Assembly (NCBI GenBank): GCA_963753165.1
Contig: CAVWBP010000017.1
Location: 62,001 to 126,000 of the forward strand
Direction of reading: 5' to 3'
DNA length: 64,000 nucleotides
DNA from: JAKLQR01 sp963753165
GTDB taxonomy: Bacteria > Nitrospirota > Thermodesulfovibrionia > Thermodesulfovibrionales > SM23-35
Shown here in pieces: positions 7,881-17,201 of this stretch. How positions within the stretch are numbered: position 1 is the stretch's first letter; each line of letters starts with the position of its first letter. The notes under the pieces were generated by a model. That model did not search any database and had not been told where the DNA came from. It worked only from the letters and a program-made list of their open reading frames with translations. The position numbers and the translations under genes were made by a program.

Positions 7881-9146
7881 ATGCAGACAGGCAACTCTAA
7901 TAATTCTGTGCCTATTCACTATGCATGGTTGATTCTTACTGTCGGAACTCTTGTTGTCTTTGGCGCTCTTGGGTTGGCACGGTTCGGGTACACAATGGTG
8001 TTGCCCTCTATGCAGTCAGGGCTTGGTCTCAATAACACCCAGGCCGGCGGCCTCGCAACAACCAATCTCATCGGATATCTGGCTTTGTCTGTTCTCGGGG
8101 GCGCCTTCGCGTCACGTTATGGTCCAAGGGTCGTTATCACTGCAGGGCTTACCGTTGCGGCTGCAGGCATGCTCATGACCGGCTTCGCAACCAGCTTTGT
8201 CTCTGCTGCTGCGTGGAGGGCGCTCACAGGTATTGGCAGCGGCGCCAGTAATGTTCCGGCTATGGGACTGCTTGCTGCATGGTTTGTTCAGCATCGCCGC
8301 GGTCTGGCATCGGGCATTGGAGTAACAGGCTCTTCTTTCGCCTTAATTGTGTTGGGTATTTTTGTGCCTTATGTGCTGGAAGTTTATGGGGTGAACGGTT
8401 GGCGCATTTGCTGGTTTCTTTTTGCGGGCATAACCTTCGGGCTGGCTGTACTTGCTTTCACCCTCCTGCGCAATAAGCCTGCAGACCTTGGGCTCCTTCC
8501 CATAGGAGCTGCAAAAGATAGCGGAACGATCACCGCGAAGGGAAGCGAACTGAACTGGGGAAGGGTCTATCGGTCCGGCGTTGTATGGCATCTTGGTTTG
8601 ATATACATTGCGTTCGGATTTTCCTATATCATCTATATGACCTTCTTTACCAAGTACCTGATAGCCGAAGGTGGATATACACAAGAGTCAGCCGGCAGGC
8701 TGTTCATGCTCATGGGGTGGTTAAGCCTATCATGCGGACTGATATGGGGGTCGTTCTCGGACAAGTTTGGACGAAAAGCAGCTCTCGTGATAGTCTATAG
8801 CATCCAGGCAGCTGCGTTTGGCTTGTTTGCGGTCTGGCCTTCGACTCCTGGTTTTGTCCTTTCTGCTATCCTGTTCGGCCTCTCGGCATGGAGTATTCCT
8901 GCGATTATGGCTGCAACATGCGGAGACCTGCTTGGTCCAAGACTTGCACCTGCCGGACTCGGCTTTATCACTCTCTTTTTTGGCATTGGCCAGGCTGCCG
9001 GTCCCAGCGTCGCCGGTGTTATCGCAGACGCCAGCCATTCCTTATCCCCTGCGCTGTTGCTTGCCGCAGGAGTCGCCCTGTTAGGCGCAGCCGGCTCGCT
9101 GTTCCTCAAGAGTGATTCCCCTGAACACAACGGTATTCACAATTAA
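7881..9146 (+). CDS. Major facilitator superfamily (MFS) transporter
   Basis: A 421-aa inner-membrane carrier with about 12 hydrophobic segments (for example VPIHYAWLILTVGTLVVFGA near the N-terminus) and the MFS loop motifs GGAFASRYGPR between helices 2 and 3 and GSFSDKFGRKAAL between helices 8 and 9. ATG 7881 is chosen because the 70 codons upstream that stay open run through the R2 repeat and lack transporter character. Substrate unknown; the overall type resembles YbfB/OxlT-like carriers. No obvious partner gene: glycogen phosphorylase starts 52 nt later. Confidence 0.85.
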   Translation: MQTGNSNNSVPIHYAWLILTVGTLVVFGALGLARFGYTMVLPSMQSGLGLNNTQAGGLATTNLIGYLALSVLGGAFASRYGPRVVITAGLTVAAAGMLMTGFATSFVSAAAWRALTGIGSGASNVPAMGLLAAWFVQHRRGLASGIGVTGSSFALIVLGIFVPYVLEVYGVNGWRICWFLFAGITFGLAVLAFTLLRNKPADLGLLPIGAAKDSGTITAKGSELNWGRVYRSGVVWHLGLIYIAFGFSYIIYMTFFTKYLIAEGGYTQESAGRLFMLMGWLSLSCGLIWGSFSDKFGRKAALVIVYSIQAAAFGLFAVWPSTPGFVLSAILFGLSAWSIPAIMAATCGDLLGPRLAPAGLGFITLFFGIGQAAGPSVAGVIADASHSLSPALLLAAGVALLGAAGSLFLKSDSPEHNGIHN

Positions 9147-9198
9147 AGGTATAATAGAAAACAATTTGCGAAAGGGGTATTGCCGGGGAGATTTTCAG

Positions 9199-11631
9199 AT
9201 GAACGACTTTATCAAGACATTCCGGGAGTCATTTCTCTATCACCTCATCTACACCTTCGGGAAAGACAGATACTCCGCAACGCAAAGGGATAAATACAAC
9301 TCTTTTGCGCTCGCAGTTCGTGAAAATCTCATAGCTCAATGGATAAAGACCCAGCAGGAATATTACTACCGTGATGTAAAACGGGCCTACTATCTCTCCC
9401 TAGAGTTTCTTCTCGGAAGACTCCTCCGAAACATAAGCATTAATCTTGATCTCCCTGACGATTACCGGGCTGCACTCAATGAACTTGGCATAACCTATGA
9501 AGAGATTGTTGAATTTGAGTGGGACGCGGGGCTGGGCAACGGCGGCCTGGGAAGGCTTGCCGCCTGCTTTCTCGATTCGATGGCAACCCTCGGGTATCCC
9601 GGATATGGATACGGGATACGGTATGAATATGGAATATTCACACAAAAAATTGTAGACGGCTACCAGGTGGAATCCCCTGAAAACTGGCTGAGATATGGAA
9701 ATCCATGGGAATTGGCGAGACCCGAACTTATTTATCCTGTTGACTTTTACGGAAGGGTGAATACCGTAACCGGTAAAAATGGCCGGTACCGCATGGAGTG
9801 GACAGATACCGATCAGGTCATGGCTATGGCCTATGACTATCCGATCCCCGGATACCATTGTAATACGGTGAGTACTCTCAGGCTCTGGTCGGCAAAATCG
9901 ACGAGGGAGTTTAATCTGGATTATTTCAACAGCGGCGACTACGTTGGCGCTATTGAGGACAAGACAAACAGCGAAACCATTTCCAAAGTCCTGTACCCGG
10001 ATGATCATACCATGGCGGGGAAAGAACTGAGACTCAAACAGCAATATTTCTTTGTAAGTGCGACCCTCAGAGATATTATCAGGAGATATAAAAAATCTCA
10101 TCAGGATTTTGCAGATTTCTCCGGGAAAGTTGCGGTGCAGCTGAACGATACCCACCCTGCTATTGCCATCGCAGAACTCATGAGAATATTCGTGGATGAA
10201 GAAAGACTTGGATGGGATGAAGCCTGGAGTATCACTGAAAGTACATTTTCCTATACCAATCACACTGTTCTTCCCGAGGCACAGGAAATCTGGTCGGAAG
10301 CTCTCATGGGGCATCTTCTGCCGCGCCACCTCCAGATTATTCAGGAGATCGACAGACGGTTTCTCATCCCCGTTGAGAGAAATTTCCCCGGTGATCATGA
10401 CAAGAAAAAGAGTTTGTCGATCATCACAGAAAATGAAGAAAGACAGATACACATGGCACGTCTGGCCATGATAGGGAGCCATACCGTAAACGGTGTATCG
10501 GAACTCCATACAAAAATACTGAAAAAGAAGATATTCACTGATTTTTATCAGTTGTATCCGGAACGGTTTTTAAATATTACAAACGGCATTACCCCAAGAC
10601 GCTGGCTTCTTGAAGCAAACCCGGGATTAGCTTCTCTGATAACCGAAGCGATCGGGAACAATTGGATAGAAGACCTTGAAGCACTGAGGGAACTCGAATC
10701 TCTTGTGGACGATACGGAATTCCGGAGACGGTTCCGTAAAGTGAAGAAGGCAAATAAAGTTGCCCTTTCCCGTATCCTCACGGCAGAACACGGCCTGATA
10801 TTTTCTCCGGAATTTTTCCTTGACTGCCATATAAAAAGGTTCCATGAGTATAAAAGACAGTTGTTGACTCTTTTTCACGCGATAACGCTATATAACAGGA
10901 TTATTGAGGGTAAGACAGGCGGCGATTTTATTCCGAGAACCATTCTATTTTCAGGGAAAGCTGCCCCGGGATACAGCTTCTGCAAACTGATCCTTAAACT
11001 TATCCAATGCGTGAGTGATACCATAAAGAACAATCCTCTCGCAAAGAAAAAATTGCAGGTACTCTTTGTGCCGAATTACGGGGTGACTCCCGCACAGCAG
11101 ATCATCCCTGCAGCCGACCTCTCAGAGCAGATTTCTACCGCCGGATATGAGGCCTCCGGTACCGGCAATATGAAATTTATTTTGAACGGAGCCGTAACCA
11201 TCGGTACTCTTGACGGATCCAACATCGAGATTAGGAGTCAGGTGGGATCTGATAATTTTTTTCTTTTCGGTATGAATGCCGCAGAGATAACGGAACTGCG
11301 CCGGACATATACACCCCGGTTGTTTTACGAACAGAACAGTGCACTAAGAAAGATCCTGGACCAGATCGCAGAAGGACATTTCTGCCCCGATGATCCGGGG
11401 CTTTTCGAACCCATTGCGCAAGCGCTCCTTCGTGAAGACCGGTACTTTGTCCTCGCTGATTACGCTTCCTATACCAGTTGCCAGGAGCGTGTTTCCGCCG
11501 CATACCGGGATGAAGAACTCTGGACCAGAATGGCGCTCTGCAATATCGCGAGGTCAGGGAGATTTTCGAGTGACAGAACCGTAAAAGAATATGCGGAAAA
11601 GATTTGGAAGATAACGGCAGTGCCGTTATAA
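9199..11631 (+). CDS. glgP: Glycogen/starch/maltodextrin phosphorylase
   Basis: PLP-dependent enzyme releasing glucose-1-phosphate from alpha-1,4-glucans. 810 aa from ATG 9199, which has GGGGAG 8 nt upstream; family length is about 800-840. Visible landmarks are GNGGLGRLAACFLDSMATL in the N-terminal half, LNDTHPAIAIAELMR, NGITPRRWL, HVKR-type loop CHIKRFHEYKRQLL, and the PLP site EASGTGNMKF with the Schiff-base lysine at about residue 659. It indicates storage glucan use. Its promoter probably includes TATAAT at 9151. Confidence 0.95.
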   Translation: MNDFIKTFRESFLYHLIYTFGKDRYSATQRDKYNSFALAVRENLIAQWIKTQQEYYYRDVKRAYYLSLEFLLGRLLRNISINLDLPDDYRAALNELGITYEEIVEFEWDAGLGNGGLGRLAACFLDSMATLGYPGYGYGIRYEYGIFTQKIVDGYQVESPENWLRYGNPWELARPELIYPVDFYGRVNTVTGKNGRYRMEWTDTDQVMAMAYDYPIPGYHCNTVSTLRLWSAKSTREFNLDYFNSGDYVGAIEDKTNSETISKVLYPDDHTMAGKELRLKQQYFFVSATLRDIIRRYKKSHQDFADFSGKVAVQLNDTHPAIAIAELMRIFVDEERLGWDEAWSITESTFSYTNHTVLPEAQEIWSEALMGHLLPRHLQIIQEIDRRFLIPVERNFPGDHDKKKSLSIITENEERQIHMARLAMIGSHTVNGVSELHTKILKKKIFTDFYQLYPERFLNITNGITPRRWLLEANPGLASLITEAIGNNWIEDLEALRELESLVDDTEFRRRFRKVKKANKVALSRILTAEHGLIFSPEFFLDCHIKRFHEYKRQLLTLFHAITLYNRIIEGKTGGDFIPRTILFSGKAAPGYSFCKLILKLIQCVSDTIKNNPLAKKKLQVLFVPNYGVTPAQQIIPAADLSEQISTAGYEASGTGNMKFILNGAVTIGTLDGSNIEIRSQVGSDNFFLFGMNAAEITELRRTYTPRLFYEQNSALRKILDQIAEGHFCPDDPGLFEPIAQALLREDRYFVLADYASYTSCQERVSAAYRDEELWTRMALCNIARSGRFSSDRTVKEYAEKIWKITAVPL

Positions 11632-11708
11632 TATGCGTCAAAATATACAAACAGGGGAAGCCGTCAAGTCAAGAGCATTGACGAATATTTCAGAGGAGGA
11701 ACAATCTC

Positions 11709-12899
11709 ATGCTTTCTGAAAGATCACGCAAAATAAAGCCATCTCCAACACTCGCCATGGACGCCAGGGCAAAGGCGATGAAGGCCAAGGGGATTGATGT
11801 TGTCAATTTCGGTGTTGGCGAACCTGACTTCGATACACCGGAGAATATTAAAGAAGCCGCAATAAAGGCTATCAGGGACGGGTTCACAAAATATACGCCG
11901 GTCGGTGGTATTGACCAGTTAAAAGATGCGATTCTTGATAAATTCAGGAAAGACAACAACCTGAGCTATACAAGAGAAGAAATAGTAGTTTCATGTGGCG
12001 CCAAGCACAGCTTGTACAATATTGCACAGGCACTGCTCAGTCCGGGAGACGAAGTCTTAATTCCTTCCCCGTACTGGGTTTCATATCCTGACCAGGTTTT
12101 GCTGAATGAAGGGATACCGGTGTTTGTCAAAACATATGAACATGAATCTTTCATGGCAAAACCGGAAGCAATCGATGCTCATGTCACGGAGAAGACAAAG
12201 GCGCTTATCCTGAACTCACCCTCGAACCCTACAGGACTTTCCTATGACAGGAAGACACTTGAAAAGATCGCAGAAGTTGCCCTGAAACACGGGCTTTATG
12301 TTATATCAGATGAAATTTATGAAAAACTCACCTATGAGGGAGTTGAACATATCAGTATCGCATCACTCGATAAAGAGGTGAAGGAGAAAACAATTGTGGT
12401 AAACGGTCTCTCGAAATCATACGCTATGACAGGGTGGAGGATCGGTTTTGCTGCAGGACCAAAAGATATCATTCAGGCAATGACAACTATACAGAGCCAG
12501 TCAACGTCGAATCCTAACTCGATCGCACAAAAGGCAGCGGTCGAAGCCCTGACCGGGCCGCAGGATTTTATACAGGGAATGATCCGGGAGTTCGATAAGA
12601 GAAGAAAATATCTCGTGAGCGAACTCAATGCGACAGCGGGGTTCCACTGTCCGGTCCCTACAGGCGCTTTCTACGCATTTCCGAATACTTCAGGAATTTA
12701 CGGCAAATCAGCAGCAGAAAAGACGATATCCTCTTCATCGGACCTTGCATTATACTTTCTCGAAAAAGCAAAGGTAGCACTGGTTCCCGGCGGAGCGTTC
12801 GGTGACGATAATTACCTCAGGCTTTCCTATGCGACGTCCCTTCAGGAAATCAGCAAGGGATTGGACCGAATCCGTGAAGCGGTAAGGAATCTTTCATAA
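11709..12899 (+). CDS. aspC: Class I aspartate/aromatic aminotransferase
   Basis: PLP-dependent transaminase, 396 aa. N-terminal GVGEPDFDTP, substrate-binding LNSPSNPTG, and SKSYAMTGWRIGF containing the PLP lysine at about residue 236 define the class I gamma subgroup (AspB/PatA-like, acting on aspartate, and often prephenate or aromatic acids). GAGGAGG lies 9 nt before the ATG. It is followed by era after 5 nt, so the two may be cotranscribed. Gene symbol is the generic one; substrate specificity is not certain. Confidence 0.88.
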   Translation: MLSERSRKIKPSPTLAMDARAKAMKAKGIDVVNFGVGEPDFDTPENIKEAAIKAIRDGFTKYTPVGGIDQLKDAILDKFRKDNNLSYTREEIVVSCGAKHSLYNIAQALLSPGDEVLIPSPYWVSYPDQVLLNEGIPVFVKTYEHESFMAKPEAIDAHVTEKTKALILNSPSNPTGLSYDRKTLEKIAEVALKHGLYVISDEIYEKLTYEGVEHISIASLDKEVKEKTIVVNGLSKSYAMTGWRIGFAAGPKDIIQAMTTIQSQSTSNPNSIAQKAAVEALTGPQDFIQGMIREFDKRRKYLVSELNATAGFHCPVPTGAFYAFPNTSGIYGKSAAEKTISSSSDLALYFLEKAKVALVPGGAFGDDNYLRLSYATSLQEISKGLDRIREAVRNLS

Positions 12900-12904
12900 T
12901 TACT

Positions 12905-13813
12905 ATGGAGAGAACTACTGATAAAAAGGAAAAAGAGTTCCATTCCGGCTATGTCTCCATTATCGGGAGGCCGAATGTCGGGAAATCAACACTGCTGAAT
13001 GCAATACTCGGCGAAAAGATCGCCATTGTAACCCCGAAGCCTCAGACTACAAGAAACAAAATCATCGGCATTCACAACCTTCCTTATTCCCAGATCATAT
13101 TTATTGATACTCCGGGTATCCATAAGCCGAAACACAGACTCGGCGAAGCGATGATAAAAACTGCGAGAGAAGCGCTTAGTGAAGTCGATATCGTTCTGTT
13201 CATGGTAGAGGCATACAGACCCCGCGAGGATGAAAGGATCGTGCTTGATCTGATAAGAAAAGTACGGATGCCTGTTTTCCTCATTATTAACAAAATAGAT
13301 ACGAGGAAAAAACCCGATATATTGCCGGTTATCGAAGAATATCAACACCGCTATCCGTTCCGTGAGATCATCCCTGTCTCGGCTTTAAAACAGAACGGTT
13401 TACCACTGCTGATCGAAAAGATTTATGAGTATCTCCCGCCGGGGCCGAAATACTACCCGGACGAACTGATTACCGACCAGATTGAACGGTTCATGGCATC
13501 CGAGATCATACGGGAAAAGATCATGATGATGACAAAAGAAGAACTCCCTCATTCGGTGGCCGTCGAAGTGTTGAAATGGAATGAGCGCACAGACGGTATT
13601 CTCGCAATCAGTTGCAACATTTATATTGAAAGAGAAGGGCAGAAAGCTATTATAATAGGAAAAGGCGGAAGCATGTTGAAAGCAATAGGAACTGCTGCAC
13701 GGATTGAAATCGAAAAGCTCCTGAATACTAAAGTATTTCTTGAGATATGGGTAAAAGTTAAGAAGGGCTGGAGGGATGATACCCGTTTGCTGCAGGAATT
13801 GGGATACCGATAA
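12905..13813 (+). CDS. era: GTPase Era
   Basis: Ribosome-assembly GTPase that binds 16S rRNA near its 3' end. 302 aa. G1 GRPNVGKST, switch TTRNKIIGI, G3 DTPGIHKP, G4 NKID, followed by a KH RNA-binding domain with IIIGKGGSMLKAIG near residue 250. It abuts the next ORF directly (stop at 13813, ATG at 13814) and recO follows, a common bacterial arrangement. Confidence 0.96.
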   Translation: MERTTDKKEKEFHSGYVSIIGRPNVGKSTLLNAILGEKIAIVTPKPQTTRNKIIGIHNLPYSQIIFIDTPGIHKPKHRLGEAMIKTAREALSEVDIVLFMVEAYRPREDERIVLDLIRKVRMPVFLIINKIDTRKKPDILPVIEEYQHRYPFREIIPVSALKQNGLPLLIEKIYEYLPPGPKYYPDELITDQIERFMASEIIREKIMMMTKEELPHSVAVEVLKWNERTDGILAISCNIYIEREGQKAIIIGKGGSMLKAIGTAARIEIEKLLNTKVFLEIWVKVKKGWRDDTRLLQELGYR

Positions 13814-14266
13814 ATGCTGATTCAGATGAAAGTTGAAGGCATGTTGTTTGATCCGCGCAGCAACATGTATATCCTTCTTCTCAAGGAAACCGAAGGCAAC
13901 GGAACGCTCCCTATATGGATCGGGAAACCCGAAGCCGATTCGATAGCGCTTGCGCTTGGAAAGGTAGAAACTCCGCGACCGCTGACCCATGACCTCATCA
14001 AGAATATTGCCGAGAGCCTGAAGGTAAAGATCACGAAAATCGTCGTTACGCAGATACTTGAGAATACCTATTACGCGCTCGTCTGTCTTTCTGACGGAAA
14101 AAAGGAAATATTTGTCGACTCGAGACCCAGCGATGCTGTTGCCGTTGCACTGAGGGTCAGTGCATCAATATTCGTCGAAGACACTATTCTTGAGCAGAAA
14201 AGCACGGATCAACTCGAAGAATGGCTCAAGAACCTGAAACCTGAAGATTTCGGGAATATTATGTAA
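13814..14266 (+). CDS. Bifunctional nuclease family protein (DUF151)
   Basis: A 150-aa protein of the BFN family, with MKVEGMLFDPRSNMYILLLKE at the N-terminus, LPIWIGKPEADSIALAL and SRPSDAVAVALRVSASIFV as the conserved core. Plant and some bacterial members have RNase/DNase activity, but the bacterial role is poorly defined. It sits between era and recO with zero intergenic space: it begins immediately after the era stop and its TAATG stop overlaps the recO ATG, so translational coupling is likely. Confidence 0.88.
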   Translation: MLIQMKVEGMLFDPRSNMYILLLKETEGNGTLPIWIGKPEADSIALALGKVETPRPLTHDLIKNIAESLKVKITKIVVTQILENTYYALVCLSDGKKEIFVDSRPSDAVAVALRVSASIFVEDTILEQKSTDQLEEWLKNLKPEDFGNIM

Positions 14267-15078
14267 TGCTGAAAAGAACCGAAGGGATCGTCATAAGAAC
14301 CGTCCCCTATGGTGAAGCCGACCTGATCGTTACCTATCTCACCCCTGATTTTGGAATCCTTAAGGTTTTTGCGAAAAGTCCCCGGAAATTCAAGAGCCGA
14401 TTCGGAGGCAGTCTCGAACCTCTTACACAGTCTAAAATCTCGTTCTGGGGCAGGGAGGACGCTACCCTGCCAAGGCTGACACAGTCGGACATACTGAATT
14501 CATTTCAGCCATTGCGGGAAGAGTTTTCCTCTTTTCTTAAACTATCTGAGATACTCGAACTCATCCTCTCCTTCCTCCCCGAAAGGGACGCAAACAAAAT
14601 GGCGTATGCGCTGCTTCTCAATACGCTGCACACCATTGCGGAGAAACAGAACGACACGCTCCTGATGACTTCTTTTAAAATAAAATTTCTTCATCTGGTC
14701 GGCTTCGCGCCAAGACTGGATTCCTGCGGCAGATGCGGAAAACACGGATATTCTTTCTACCTCGCACAAGGGTCGATTATGTGCGAAGGATGCGCCCAAA
14801 GAATTGACTCACCGGTAAAAATATCTCCTGCAGCGGTAAAATTCTATTCCGATCTGCTTACCTGGGACATAATGAAGGTAAACAGGATCAGGCCATCCGG
14901 AGCGCTTCTTACAGAAATCTCAAACCTCATCACCATGCATATACGCTATATTCTCTCCAAGCCTCTGAAAACAGAAAGCTTCGCCTCAAAACAGTCCCCT
15001 CATAAAATACCAATCTTAGGTTCGTTTGAAATGAATCTTCATTGTGACCTGCAGCAGCCCTTTTCTTCTTGCAAATGA
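14266..15078 (+). CDS. recO: DNA repair protein RecO
   Basis: Recombination mediator that loads RecA with RecR at gaps. 270 aa: N-terminal OB fold with EGIVIRTVPYGEADLIVTYLT, central helical domain, and a four-cysteine zinc site in CGRCG...CEGC near residues 163-185. The C-terminus is slightly longer than average. The ATG overlaps the upstream stop (TAATG). Confidence 0.93.
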   Translation: MLKRTEGIVIRTVPYGEADLIVTYLTPDFGILKVFAKSPRKFKSRFGGSLEPLTQSKISFWGREDATLPRLTQSDILNSFQPLREEFSSFLKLSEILELILSFLPERDANKMAYALLLNTLHTIAEKQNDTLLMTSFKIKFLHLVGFAPRLDSCGRCGKHGYSFYLAQGSIMCEGCAQRIDSPVKISPAAVKFYSDLLTWDIMKVNRIRPSGALLTEISNLITMHIRYILSKPLKTESFASKQSPHKIPILGSFEMNLHCDLQQPFSSCK

Positions 15079-15095
15079 ACCATGCTTCCTATAAT
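15069..15095 (+). promoter_or_regulatory. Promoter of the acetyl-CoA synthetase gene
   Basis: Perfect -10 TATAAT at 15090-15095, with TTGCAA at 15069-15074 at a short 15-nt spacing. The predicted +1 (about 15102) is only about 2 nt before the ATG at 15104, and no ribosome-binding site is visible. Confidence 0.5.
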
Positions 15096-15103
15096 ATTTT
15101 TAT

Positions 15104-17200
15104 ATGCTTAATTCCTTTTTCAACCCGAAATCAATCGCAGTAATCGGCGCATCGAGAACGCCCGGCAAAGTAGGCTTCGACATCCTGAAGAATATCATCC
15201 AGTATGACTATGAAGGGAAGATTTATCCCATCAATCCGTCTGCAGATGAAATATTGGGGAAGAAATCGTATCCCTCCCTGGCCGATGTCCCTGACAATGT
15301 AGACCTTGCGGTAGTTGTAGTGCCCGCAAAAAATGTTCTTGAAGTGATCGAAAAGTGCGGCAAGAAGAAGATAAGCTCCGCAATAATCATAACAGCCGGG
15401 TTCAAGGAGAGCGGCGTCGAGGGTGCAAGGCTCGAGCACGAGCTGGTATACAGGGCGGCAGAGGCAGGCGTGAGGTTTGTCGGTCCCAACTGCCTGGGAA
15501 TAATTGATACCCATGCGAAGATGAACGCATCCTTTGCAGCAGGGATGCCGGCACAGGGGGGGATTGGCTTTTTTTCACAGTCAGGCGCTCTCTGTCTTGC
15601 AGTCCTCGACCGGGCACTCCCTGACGGGATAGGATTTTCCAAGTTCATCAGCATGGGGAACAAGGCGGATATCACTGATACCGACATCATGCGTGCTCTC
15701 GCTGAGGATGAGAATACAAAAGTTATCCTCGGATATATCGAAGGGGTGAGCGACGGGAAAAAGTTCATGGAAGTCGCGAGCGAGGTATCAAAGAAGAAAC
15801 CTCTTATAATCCTCAAATCAGGGACAACAAGCGCCGGCGCAAAAGCCGCCTCTTCCCATACAGGGGCCCTCGCAGGACGCGAAGCTACCTTTGACGCGGC
15901 ATTCAGGCAGAGCGGCGTGATAAGGGCGTATACGCTAAAAGATATCTTCAACTTTGCCCTGGCGTTCGCAAGCCAGCCCCTGCCCAAAGGGCCGCATATT
16001 GCAATCATTACAAACTCCGGCGGACCGGGTATCCTTGCCGCCGATGCATGCGACAAATCAGACCTCCAGCTCGTTACGCTCCATAAGGAAACTACCGACA
16101 AACTCCGTGAGTTCCTCCCCCCCGTAGCATCATTTTACAACCCTATTGATATCCTGGGAGATTCCGGAGCAGAAAGGTACGAAAAAACCCTGCAGCTCGT
16201 CCTGCAGGATTCAAGCATTCAGGGGGTTCTTGTGCTCCTCACCCCAACCGCAACGGTAGATGTTGCGAACACTGCGAGAAAGGTGTCCTATGTCTCCCAG
16301 TTTTTCGAGAAACCCGTAATGACTTCATTCATGGGCAAGAAGAGCATCGAATCGGCATCCAGGATACTGATGGAGAACAACATCCCCAATTATGAGTACC
16401 CTGAAGAAGCGGTCGCTGCATACCATGCAATGTACCGTTACCACGCATGGATCAAGAGACCCCCGAAAACATTCACGAATATGAATGTGAGAAAAAACGG
16501 GGTCACCGCGATTTTTGAAAAGGTCAAACAGGAAAACCGTGATAGGTTTACCGACGAAGAGATACATGAAGTCCTGAAGACATACGGATTCAGGCAGCCG
16601 AAGGGGCTCTTCGCACGGACCTCTGAAGAGGCCGTTGCTGCAGCAAAAAGAATCGGATATCCCGTCGTCATGAAGATCATGTCTCCGCAGGTTGTCCATA
16701 AAAGCGATATCGGCGGAGTCCGGAAAAACCTCAACAACAAGAAAGACGTTGAGAATGCCTTTTTCGAAATCACTACCCATGTGAGAAACATCATGCCTGC
16801 TGCAACGATATATGGAGTCCTGATACAGGAGATGATTTCTCCGGGGAAAGAAGTAATCATAGGGATAACCAAAGACCCGCAGTTCGGACACATGATCATG
16901 TTCGGACTCGGTGGCATTTATGTTGAGGTTTTACGGGACATTTCCTTCAGGATTGTGCCACTGAGCAATGAAGATGTCCATGAAATGGTGAGGGAGATAA
17001 AAACGTTCCCCCTGCTCAGAGGCGTAAGGGGAGAAGCCGAAACAGATATCGGAGCGATAGAACAAGCATTGTTGTCATTCAATCAGCTTGCGATGGATTT
17101 CCCTCAGATTATCGAAGCGGATATCAATCCGCTTCTGGCACATACAAGAGGAAAAGGTGTTATCGCAATTGATGCACGATTTACCATAGGAGGTGAATGA
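15104..17200 (+). CDS. acdA: Acetate-CoA ligase (ADP-forming), fused alpha-beta subunits
   Basis: Converts acetyl-CoA (or another acyl-CoA) plus ADP and Pi to the acid plus ATP, a reversible energy-conserving step common in anaerobes and archaea. 698 aa. Residues 1-130 are the CoA-binding Rossmann domain (SIAVIGASRTPGKVGFDIL), then ligase-CoA domains with SQSGAL and ASSHTGALAG containing the phospho-histidine near residue 250. The C-terminal 230 residues are an ATP-grasp domain (YPVVMKIMSPQVVHKSDIGG; EADINPLLA). The DRTGG protein gene starts 1 nt after its stop. Symbol is assigned by analogy to the fused ACD family. Confidence 0.9.
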   Translation: MLNSFFNPKSIAVIGASRTPGKVGFDILKNIIQYDYEGKIYPINPSADEILGKKSYPSLADVPDNVDLAVVVVPAKNVLEVIEKCGKKKISSAIIITAGFKESGVEGARLEHELVYRAAEAGVRFVGPNCLGIIDTHAKMNASFAAGMPAQGGIGFFSQSGALCLAVLDRALPDGIGFSKFISMGNKADITDTDIMRALAEDENTKVILGYIEGVSDGKKFMEVASEVSKKKPLIILKSGTTSAGAKAASSHTGALAGREATFDAAFRQSGVIRAYTLKDIFNFALAFASQPLPKGPHIAIITNSGGPGILAADACDKSDLQLVTLHKETTDKLREFLPPVASFYNPIDILGDSGAERYEKTLQLVLQDSSIQGVLVLLTPTATVDVANTARKVSYVSQFFEKPVMTSFMGKKSIESASRILMENNIPNYEYPEEAVAAYHAMYRYHAWIKRPPKTFTNMNVRKNGVTAIFEKVKQENRDRFTDEEIHEVLKTYGFRQPKGLFARTSEEAVAAAKRIGYPVVMKIMSPQVVHKSDIGGVRKNLNNKKDVENAFFEITTHVRNIMPAATIYGVLIQEMISPGKEVIIGITKDPQFGHMIMFGLGGIYVEVLRDISFRIVPLSNEDVHEMVREIKTFPLLRGVRGEAETDIGAIEQALLSFNQLAMDFPQIIEADINPLLAHTRGKGVIAIDARFTIGGE

Positions 17201-17201
17201 G

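Noticed and set aside
9400..10509. Long antisense ORF (369 codons) across glycogen phosphorylase.
   Set aside because: A shadow of the strongly supported phosphorylase gene; composition follows the codon structure of the opposite strand.
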